DNA of 6,613 nt from Clostridiales bacterium UBA3680 (lineage in GTDB: Bacteria > Bacillota > Clostridia > Lachnospirales > CAG-274), in NCBI GenBank assembly GCA_002372875.1, contig DFJD01000035.1, forward strand, positions 1 to 6,613, in the 5' to 3' direction. Each line of letters begins with the position of its first letter. Within the stretch, counting starts at the first letter, position 1. The notes beneath the pieces were generated by a model. It saw only the letters and a list, made by a program, of their open reading frames with translations. It had not been told where the DNA came from and did not search any database. Both the position numbers and the translations under genes were made by a program. Shown here in pieces: positions 1-5,082 of the stretch.

Positions 1-32
1 TTTGATCCTCTCTCCTATGAACTGTATGGATG

Positions 33-86
33 GGCATAGTATACTTTTGTTCTCTTAATTTTTGTAAAGTAAGAACGCTCTATGCC
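33..86. repeat. imperfect palindrome abutting the hairpin element
   Basis: GGCATAG at 33-39 is the exact reverse complement of CTATGCC at 80-86. A second pair lies inside it: GTTCTCTTA (49-57) against TAAGAAC (70-76), with bulges. The right arm ends at 86, exactly one base before the dispersed repeat begins at 87. No T-tract follows, so it is not a clear terminator. It may be an old insertion target or the remains of a gene-end hairpin. Nothing coding was found in 1-86: the frame running into the repeat carries stops at 37 and 70. Confidence 0.45.
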
Positions 87-300
87 AGTCAATGATATTC
101 GTATTCCGCAGAAATAAATTTCTGCTACATACTCATAACCAACGGAATTGCAAGCAATTCCAAATTCAGTGGGAGCTTGGTCATTGCACCACAAAGATAG
201 ATGTGGACCGGCTTTGACGGGCTTTTGCGCAGCAAAAGTGCTGACCCACTGAATTTTAAGTAAGCACCCCCGCTTTTGAAGCGGGGGACTTCCTTAGTTT
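87..300 (+). mobile_element. stand-alone hairpin-rich repeat element, copy 1 (IS200/IS605-end or PATE-like)
   Basis: The first 120 bases (87-206) are identical to 6494-6613, while the flanks on the left differ completely (TGCC versus AAAT), so 87 is a true element edge. The unit has five hairpins: GCAGAAAT/ATTTCTGC (108-125), GGAATTGC/GCAATTCC (144-161), a long-range 12-bp stem (162-173 with 245-256) enclosing two smaller hairpins, and a 9-bp GC-rich hairpin (267-287) followed by ACTTCCTTAG. A subterminal palindrome of this kind is typical of IS200/IS605 right ends and of the non-autonomous elements they mobilise. No open frame of useful length is present. The right edge, placed near 300, is a guess because the second copy is cut off. 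Strand is given in the reading direction of the proposed RNA. Confidence 0.6.
162..287 (+). ncRNA. candidate structured RNA within the repeat (omega-RNA-like)
   Basis: AAATTCAGTGGG (162-173) pairs perfectly with CCCACTGAATTT (245-256). The enclosed 71 bases fold into CCACA/TGTGG (189-193 with 202-206) and CTTTTGC/GCAAAAG (222-228 with 232-238, loop GCA). A separate 9-bp stem follows (267-275 with 279-287, loop TTG). A multi-helix fold next to an IS605-like terminal hairpin resembles the guide RNAs encoded at the ends of TnpB/IscB elements, but no nuclease gene is present. It could equally be a DNA-level structure used for transposition. No clear promoter was identified on this strand. Confidence 0.35.
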
Positions 301-318
301 GTTAAATAGCCTTTTTTT

Positions 319-341
319 GACTGATTTTATATCAGTCTTAT
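319..341 (+). terminator. weak hairpin terminator after the repeat
   Basis: GACTGAT (319-325) and ATCAGTC (331-337) form a perfect 7-bp stem with loop TTTAT, followed by a short TTATTT tract on the plus strand. The stem is AT-rich and the T-tract is interrupted, so it would be a weak terminator at best. Confidence 0.3.
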
Positions 342-417
342 TTGGGTGGACTTTTTTATTTTGCATACCATTTGACAGAAATATTTTTTGTTTAATCCGA
401 ACAACTAATATATACAT

Positions 418-446
418 ATCATAAGAAATTTTGAACGAAATGTCAA
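418..446 (-). promoter_or_regulatory. sigma-70-type promoter reading leftward into the repeat
   Basis: On the minus strand TTGACA (441-446) is separated by exactly 17 bases from TATGAT (418-423), a full-consensus -35 and a 5/6 -10. The start point would be near 411. The transcript would run through 411-300 and then antisense through the hairpin element. No convincing gene follows: the only short frame, starting at an ATG near 370, has about 14 codons and no ribosome site. It may be the orphan promoter of a gene lost from this spot. Confidence 0.5.
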
Positions 447-525
447 TATAATTGCCATATATTTTAAAAATAATCCACTACGAAAATGTATATATTACAG
501 CAGTTTATGTACATTTCTTCCAATA

Positions 526-675
526 TCAAATCGAATTTCCATTTTTTCTCAATTCGCTCAACATTCTATAAAAAGTATGTTCCTTGCAGCCAATAAGCTG
601 AATAGCCTGATTTTTAGTCAATTCTTTGTGTTGGTATCTCATAAAAACATCAATATAGTTTTCGGGATAAACCAT
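526..675 (-). pseudogene. remnant of a serine recombinase/resolvase C-terminal helix-turn-helix
   Basis: The frame reads 49 residues, from MVYPENYIDVF to a TGA stop at 526-528. Its pattern (PENYxxVFxRYQxxELTKNQAIxLIG, then HTFYRMLSEL) matches the C-terminal DNA-binding tail of resolvase/invertase proteins, where 'P-x-N-F...Y..W..GEIT...A...LG...TFYR' is typical. The catalytic N-terminal domain is missing: an in-frame TAG lies immediately upstream and no homologous coding sequence could be read beyond it. There is no ribosome site before the ATG. It is best read as the surviving 3' end of a mobile-element recombinase, and the surrounding AT-rich DNA shows nothing to restore it. Confidence 0.6.
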
Positions 676-720
676 CTACATACAGTTGCCGCTCAATTCT
701 TGTTATAAGTTCTTATGCCA

Positions 721-831
721 ATATCGGCAAAATGGTGTAAAATTGGTGTATTATCAGTTTTTGTTGGCTTGTAACACCTGATTTAAGCGGTATTCACTGT
801 AATAATCACATAAAGATTAATTTGCCGATAT
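721..831. repeat. 11-bp perfect inverted repeat bounding 111 bp
   Basis: ATATCGGCAAA (721-731) and TTTGCCGATAT (821-831) are perfect reverse complements, 89 bases apart. The right arm coincides with the first readable codons of the metE relic. The interior is AT-rich and non-coding. This could be a tiny inverted-repeat element or a chance pair. Confidence 0.4.
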
Positions 832-1290
832 ATACAAAAACCTGCTTGCCGACAAAAAAACAAAGGTACTGCTTCAGACCTATTTCGGCGATATAAGAGA
901 TTGTGTAAACGAAGTGAACACTTTGGATCTTGACGGTGTAGGTCTTGATCTTAGCGAAGGAAAAAAATCGTTTGAGATAATTGACGGGATAAGCGAAGAC
1001 AAGCTGATATTCGCAGGTATTGTAAACGGCAAAAACATATGGAAAAACAATTATAAAAACACACTTGCCATTATTGAAAAGACAGTGCGAAAAAATATTG
1101 TTTTATCCACTTCCTGCTCTCTTCTTCATGTTCCGTACACGCTCAAAAACGAAACAAAGAAAAACTGTGGGTAAATCTCGACTGCGGTCTTAAAACAAGG
1201 GGAACGGAGGAGACCGAAAAAAGCCTTGAAAACATGGTAAAAGCAGCAAAAAATATAAGGAATACAAAAAACTGCTCCGGTCGAAAATAA
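821..1290 (+). pseudogene. metE: metE relic (cobalamin-independent methionine synthase) with large internal deletion
   Basis: MetE transfers a methyl group from 5-methyltetrahydropteroyl-polyglutamate to homocysteine, the last step of methionine synthesis, in the cytoplasm. From 821 the frame reads through LLQTYFGDI, DGVGLDL, AGIVNGKNIWKN and STSCSLLHVPYTL, a clear match to part of the MetE N-terminal domain. At about 1150-1165 the reading frame changes and the text jumps to EKLWVNLDCGLKTRG...EETEKSLENMVKAAKNIR, the extreme C-terminus of MetE, which retains the last zinc-ligand Cys of the 'DCGLKTR' motif. The first ~200 residues and roughly 400 central residues, including the other zinc ligands, are gone. 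The family is ~750 residues long; about 155 codons remain. The normal WVNPDCG has become WVNLDCG, another sign of drift. The C-terminal frame ends at TAA 1288-1290. There is no promoter or ribosome site, so it is not functional. Confidence 0.85.
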
Positions 1291-1302
1291 AACCGAAGCA
1301 GT
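1266..1302 (-). terminator. rho-independent terminator of the dockerin gene
   Basis: On the minus strand ACTGCTTCGGT (1302-1292) pairs with ACCGGAGCAGT (1281-1271) in an 11-bp stem with one wobble, followed by a run of six T (1271-1266). It begins 62 bases after the dockerin gene's stop codon. It overlaps the 3' end of the oppositely oriented metE relic. Confidence 0.7.
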
Positions 1303-1323
1303 ACAGTACATCAACGGTCACGG

Positions 1324-1348
1324 ACATCATCGCTGATGTGCTTTTTTT
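1324..1348 (+). terminator. short terminator downstream of the metE relic
   Basis: ACATCA (1324-1329) and TGATGT (1334-1339) form a stem with loop TCGC, followed after GC by seven T (1342-1348) on the plus strand. It lies 34 bases after the relic's stop and is probably its original terminator. The stem is short, so strength is uncertain. Confidence 0.45.
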
Positions 1349-1364
1349 ATGGGTACCATTATAT

Positions 1365-4300
1365 TTATTTTTCTGTGGGGAACTCAAATGTGCTTACCAG
1401 CGTTTTTTGAAAAATGAACGCGGCATCGTTTGCGGTGATACTATTGTTGCCGTCCACATCAACATATTTCATCCATGCGTCTGTTTCATTTTGTATCGGC
1501 AGTTCAAATGTGCTGAGCAGTGCTTTTTGAAGAACGAATGCCGAATCACTTGCGGTGATAACATTATTCGCATCGGCATCGCCGAATAAAAATCCCGAAG
1601 AAGAACTATCATAGATTATTTCTGTTTTGGCAGAATATAAGTCCGCATTGTTTGCAGGGCTTTCTTTAGCACAATAAACCTTTTCAAGTGCCGCACAGTT
1701 TGCAAAAGCATCAGCCGCAACTGCTTTGACCTCAATCCCCTCTATTGTTTTGGGAACAGTCACTTCCGTTATTGCACTGTCTGCACCTGTTATAGTACCG
1801 GTTGCGGTATCAAAATATATTTTGCCGCCGACTGCGTCATATTCAACAACGGTGTCGGGAACCTCACCTATAACATAAGCGTTGCCTGCCGTACCGTTGC
1901 CGCCTGTCAATGTGACCTTGGGGTCAAGGAAGAATGTGGGGCGTACACCGCTGTCACCCGCACTGCATAGATCTCCGAAAGTACCATAGTGGAATTCGCC
2001 GTCATAATAAGATATGGATTCTATATATGTATAATTTTCCAACACCGCCGGAGTACGTGTCCAGTAGTTCCATTCGTCGCCTGCTTTTACATCTTTGAGA
2101 TAATTGAGACTTCTCGCCTCGGGTCCTATATCTTCAGCTGCCTTTTCGGACAGTATTCCGTAAAGATATTCCGTACCGAATATATCCATATTGGCATGGA
2201 TATTATCTATCTGCATAACATCGGGCAGGAATATTCTGTCTGTCAGCTGCAAAGAGCAGGCATTATTATAATCGTCTTTGTTGACTGCACCATTCATAGT
2301 CTGTATATATGTTTTGGAGCCCGATGTACTCATCCCGGCATTTATTTCGGGTCCGCCGAGGATGGTCTTTTGTGTTACGGGCTTAACGGCTTTGAGGTCG
2401 CTTGAAGAGAAGTTCGACAAGAAGCCCGCTTCCTTATCATAGTAAGTTATAGAGACCTTATCTTTGGCAGGTGCATTTCCGCAAAGCCACTGAACGCTGT
2501 TTGCTCCCGATTCGGAATTGAGCCATGAGCGTATATTTGAGTCGCCCCAATAATTTGACGGCGTATTTGTATTTCGCCTTGCATGCGAACCCGTTTCTTG
2601 GGTCGGAACAGCATCAAAGGCTTTAATGGAAAGTATCTTATCGCTCATCATAAGCGGAAGATAACCGTCTTGTGCGGTTTTTACAGTATCTGTCGCATCG
2701 GTTATGGGATCTCCCTTTTCGTCAAAGCCCGTTACTTTCTCAAATGCCACGCAGCGCCACATTAAAGGTTCACCGTAATATGAGCCGACATAAACATAGT
2801 CGCCTATTTTTATATCCGCCGCACTTATGGTCTGTACAGGTTTTTCTTCTTCGCCGTTTATAACATAAGCGTCCGCTTCCGTACCTGTGCCGCCTGTGAT
2901 ATTTGCAGCCGTTGTATCAAGATAGAATGCAGGACGAATTCCTATATCCGCAGTATTGGCATAGGCATATAACACTTCCCCTTCGTTATTGACATAGCGA
3001 AGAGCCGAATAACCGTCATCGGCTTTTTCAGACGGTGAACGCAGCCAATATGCTCCCGTTATATAATAATCGCCGAAACCCCGGTATAAGCGGTAAACTT
3101 GCTTTATATCGGGCAGGAATATCTTATCGGCCGATACTTCGCTGTATGCATAGTTGTAATTTTGCATCACATCCGCTATATCGGGTGAGTAAATATGCTT
3201 ATTTTCGTTATCACCGTATATCACATTGGTATGCTCGCCGTTATATAAAAGCTGCTTTTGTTCAACTTCTTTTACCGCCGATCTTTCGCTGTCGGTAAAG
3301 CCGTTCAAAAAGCCTGCTTCATCTTTGTAATCGGGCATATTTCCGCAGCTGTAAGTTACCGCACCCGACTCGGCATCGGAATTGAGCCATTCCTTTATAT
3401 TGCTGTCACCCCAGTATGTGCTGCCGTAACGCTTTCGCAGATAAGACGGGTTTCTCATATTGCTTCCGCTTACTTTTGTGCTGTCGCTTACCGATGAATC
3501 AAAAACCTTATTGCAAAGCACCTTATCACTTATCATTAAAGGACCGTTTTCATCTGCATCGATACATCTCCAAAGGATAGCTTCATTATTGTAGGTACCC
3601 ATTTGGAAATAATCGCCGACATTATAGGTCCTGCCGTTTATTGTAAAACCGTTTGCATGCTTTGGACCGTTTATGATATAAGGGTCGTTTGCACTGCCGT
3701 CACCCTCGGTGATCTCCGAATTTGTTGTGTCAAGGTAGAACGCGGGGCGAACACCTATATCATTCATGCAGTCCAACTCAAACGTGACCGATCCGTTATT
3801 GCGATAACCGTCTTTCAGACCTGCCACACGGCTTGAACAGCCCGAACTGTAATAAACTTCCGTTACAGGATCATCGTCCTTTATGTAGGTATATTTATGG
3901 GAATTGTTAAAAGGCGTTCTCAGCCAGTAATAATATGTTTTGTCCTTTTGCGGATAATCGTTATTGCTTGCGGTCTGTCTGTACGAACCTCTTGTACGGT
4001 TAACGTTGGTATCCTTTGCAACGGCAAGTGTCGTGGGGTATGCATAACAGTAATCGCCGAAATTGGTATATACATCATAAAACTGCTTAACATCAAGCAA
4101 AAACATTTTGTCCGTTGTTGTTTCGCCTGCCGCCGTTTCATAGTTTTGCAGAACATCTGCAACAGGGTATTCCGCTCTGTGGTAGTTTTCGTCAAATCCA
4201 TATTCGGAGTGGTCTAAAAGCTGCTTTTGCTTCACCGTCTTTACGGCAAGTTTTTCGTTCTCGGTAAAACCGTTTAAAAAGCCCGCTTCATCTGCATAAC

Positions 4301-4820
4301 CGTAGCTTTTCTCCACGGGATCGGATGATGGACCGTCAAGATATACTGCCGTGGGCTGATTGCCGCAGCTCCATTCAACATTGCCTGCATCGGCATCGCT
4401 GTTCAGCCAATCCCTGATATTGCTGTCACCCCAATAATTGCTGCCGTACGTTGTTCTTGAATCTTTAACAGCTTGCGGTCTTGTGGGGACAACACCGTTC
4501 ATGCTCCATATCTCACCGTTGTTGTTGCCCCTGCCGTGGCTGCCGCTTGTGTCTTCGCCGGCAAAATCAAAGGCTTTAAGACAAAGTATTTTGTCACTCA
4601 ACATCAGCGGCCCGTTTTCGTCCACATTCACACACCGCCAGAGTATCGGCTTGCCGTAATATGTACCCATTTGGAAATAATCCCCGACATTGACAGTCTT
4701 TTCGCCCACATCAAAACCTAACTCAGTTTCTTCCGCCAAAACGCTTACACCAAAGGTCATGCTGCTCAATGTCATGACAGCCGACAGTATTCCGGCAAGT
4801 ATTCTTTTGGTTTTTTTCAT
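1365..4820 (-). CDS. secreted dockerin protein with three DUF6273-like domains and a BspA-type LRR
   Basis: Exported 1151-residue protein, probably attached to a cohesin on a scaffoldin or cell surface; its ligand or reaction is unknown. Residues 1-29 form a signal peptide (MKKTKR, hydrophobic core, cleavage near SVLA-EE). Three related domains follow at about 42-386, 398-656 and 669-985. Each carries VGDYxxxGxYxxxxxxWRC, SDKxL, WGDSNI, WLNS, CGN, EAGFL, YW(L/T)R(T/S)P and G(V/I)RP(A/T)F, as in clostridial DUF6273 proteins. One Cys in WRC (63, 419, 690) and one in CGN (152, 492, 780) are kept in all copies and could pair. Residues ~995-1050 hold one BspA-like LRR (VTVPKTIEGIEV...DAFANCAALEKV). 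The dockerin (~1079-1149) has two calcium loops, D1081-D1092 and D1121-D1132, with the usual D-x-D-x-N...D spacing. The ATG at 4820 is preferred because AGGAGG (4828-4833) lies 7 bases upstream; a GTG at 4826 would be one base from it. No catalytic domain was recognised, so binding or structural roles are likeliest. It has its own promoter and terminator. Confidence 0.92.
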   Translation of the reverse strand: MKKTKRILAGILSAVMTLSSMTFGVSVLAEETELGFDVGEKTVNVGDYFQMGTYYGKPILWRCVNVDENGPLMLSDKILCLKAFDFAGEDTSGSHGRGNNNGEIWSMNGVVPTRPQAVKDSRTTYGSNYWGDSNIRDWLNSDADAGNVEWSCGNQPTAVYLDGPSSDPVEKSYGYADEAGFLNGFTENEKLAVKTVKQKQLLDHSEYGFDENYHRAEYPVADVLQNYETAAGETTTDKMFLLDVKQFYDVYTNFGDYCYAYPTTLAVAKDTNVNRTRGSYRQTASNNDYPQKDKTYYYWLRTPFNNSHKYTYIKDDDPVTEVYYSSGCSSRVAGLKDGYRNNGSVTFELDCMNDIGVRPAFYLDTTNSEITEGDGSANDPYIINGPKHANGFTINGRTYNVGDYFQMGTYNNEAILWRCIDADENGPLMISDKVLCNKVFDSSVSDSTKVSGSNMRNPSYLRKRYGSTYWGDSNIKEWLNSDAESGAVTYSCGNMPDYKDEAGFLNGFTDSERSAVKEVEQKQLLYNGEHTNVIYGDNENKHIYSPDIADVMQNYNYAYSEVSADKIFLPDIKQVYRLYRGFGDYYITGAYWLRSPSEKADDGYSALRYVNNEGEVLYAYANTADIGIRPAFYLDTTAANITGGTGTEADAYVINGEEEKPVQTISAADIKIGDYVYVGSYYGEPLMWRCVAFEKVTGFDEKGDPITDATDTVKTAQDGYLPLMMSDKILSIKAFDAVPTQETGSHARRNTNTPSNYWGDSNIRSWLNSESGANSVQWLCGNAPAKDKVSITYYDKEAGFLSNFSSSDLKAVKPVTQKTILGGPEINAGMSTSGSKTYIQTMNGAVNKDDYNNACSLQLTDRIFLPDVMQIDNIHANMDIFGTEYLYGILSEKAAEDIGPEARSLNYLKDVKAGDEWNYWTRTPAVLENYTYIESISYYDGEFHYGTFGDLCSAGDSGVRPTFFLDPKVTLTGGNGTAGNAYVIGEVPDTVVEYDAVGGKIYFDTATGTITGADSAITEVTVPKTIEGIEVKAVAADAFANCAALEKVYCAKESPANNADLYSAKTEIIYDSSSSGFLFGDADANNVITASDSAFVLQKALLSTFELPIQNETDAWMKYVDVDGNNSITANDAAFIFQKTLVSTFEFPTEK

Positions 4821-4827
4821 ATTCACG

Positions 4828-4833
4828 CCTCCT
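4828..4833 (-). promoter_or_regulatory. ribosome binding site deciding the dockerin gene start
   Basis: AGGAGG on the minus strand is complementary to the 16S tail and sits 7 bases before ATG 4820. This rules against the in-frame GTG at 4826, which would be only one base away. It overlaps the end of the decayed dockerin tail reading frame. Confidence 0.85.
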
Positions 4834-4840
4834 CGTTTGT

Positions 4841-4915
4841 ATCATTTATATTTTCGACCGGAAGTTTAAATGTGCCGATCAATGCTTTTTACGGTATCAA
4901 AAATGCAATTTCGGC
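4841..4915 (-). pseudogene. decayed dockerin tail upstream of the intact dockerin gene
   Basis: Read on the minus strand this gives AEIAFLIP, a TAA stop, then KALIGTFKLPVEN. It lines up with the intact protein's own dockerin text SDSAFVLQKALLSTFELPIQN and NDAAFIFQKTLVSTFEFP. The Gln codon (CAA) appears to have become TAA, and one extra codon is inserted before it. At DNA level, AAAAAGCA, GCACATTT and CCG are shared in register with the first calcium-loop segment near 1500-1540. No further dockerin or enzyme sequence was readable upstream. The fossil now lies inside the 5' leader of the live gene. Confidence 0.65.
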
Positions 4916-4920
4916 ATTTT
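4900..4920 (-). other. leader stem-loop in the dockerin mRNA
   Basis: AAAATGC (4900-4906) and GCATTTT (4914-4920) form a 7-bp inverted repeat with a 7-base spacer, about 16 bases after the predicted start point. It could stabilise the 5' end or act as an operator half-site pair. It is AT-rich and may be incidental. Confidence 0.25.
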
Positions 4921-4942
4921 TCACACCCGATCATTTATAAAT

Positions 4943-4951
4943 ATTATAACA
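4943..4951 (-). promoter_or_regulatory. extended -10 promoter of the dockerin gene
   Basis: The minus strand reads TGTTATAAT, a perfect TGnTATAAT extended -10 (TATAAT at 4943-4948). Transcription would start near 4936, leaving a leader of about 115 bases before ATG 4820. No good -35 is seen at 16-18 bases (closest TATGCA, 3 of 6). An extended -10 with a poor -35 is a common layout for activator-dependent promoters, which fits a regulated gene beside a LuxR-type protein (inference). Confidence 0.6.
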
Positions 4952-5049
4952 AAATCATTTTTTAATGCATACTGGAGTTTGACCAATTTTTTTGGAAATC
5001 AGCTTAAACAGCGACCCAAGTTTTACCCCAGTATCGTCCCGAGGCAAGG

Positions 5050-5077
5050 AAAAACCCCACATTTTCAGGTGTGGGGT
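5050..5077 (-). terminator. terminator of the LuxR-type membrane regulator gene
   Basis: ACCCCACA (minus strand, 5077-5070) pairs with TGTGGGGT (5061-5054) in a perfect 8-bp stem with an 8-base loop, followed by TTTTT (5054-5050). It starts 5 bases after the stop codon and separates this gene from the dockerin gene promoter. Confidence 0.75.
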
Positions 5078-5082
5078 AAAAA

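Noticed and set aside
76..120. Frame reading RSMPVNDIRIPQK then stop, which resembles a TnpB C-terminus
   Set aside because: Stops at 37 and 70 close the frame, only the last ~9 codons lie in the shared repeat, and copy 2 has unrelated codons upstream. Too short to call a tnpB remnant.
87..206. CRISPR repeat or array
   Set aside because: The repeat is at least 120 bases, occurs only twice and 6.4 kb apart, with no spacers or cas genes.
372..377. TTGACA on the plus strand as a -35 box
   Set aside because: No acceptable -10 lies 16-18 bases downstream (ATCCGA at the 17-base position) and no gene follows.
734..767. Integron attC-like words (GGTGT...TAACACC) between the recombinase and metE relics
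   Set aside because: No RYYYAAC/GTTRRRY core pair in the right arrangement and no integrase gene; the match is only 5 bases.
914..1174. 86-codon plus-strand ORF as a separate gene
   Set aside because: It is the readable middle of the metE relic. Similarity extends upstream of its GTG and continues in another frame downstream, and it has no ribosome site.
3920..4201. 93-codon minus-strand ORF inside the dockerin gene
   Set aside because: Out-of-frame overlap with DUF6273 repeat 1, with basic low-complexity translation and no start signal.
4824..4826. GTG start for the dockerin protein
   Set aside because: Only one base separates it from AGGAGG. The ATG at 4820 has ideal spacing and begins a standard MKKTKR signal peptide.
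5021..5081. Inverted repeat TTTTACCCC (5021-5029) and GGGGTAAAA (5073-5081) as an attenuator or operator
   Set aside because: The right arm overlaps the regulator's terminator stem and the spacing is 43 bases. It could be an alternative pairing, but nothing supports a function.
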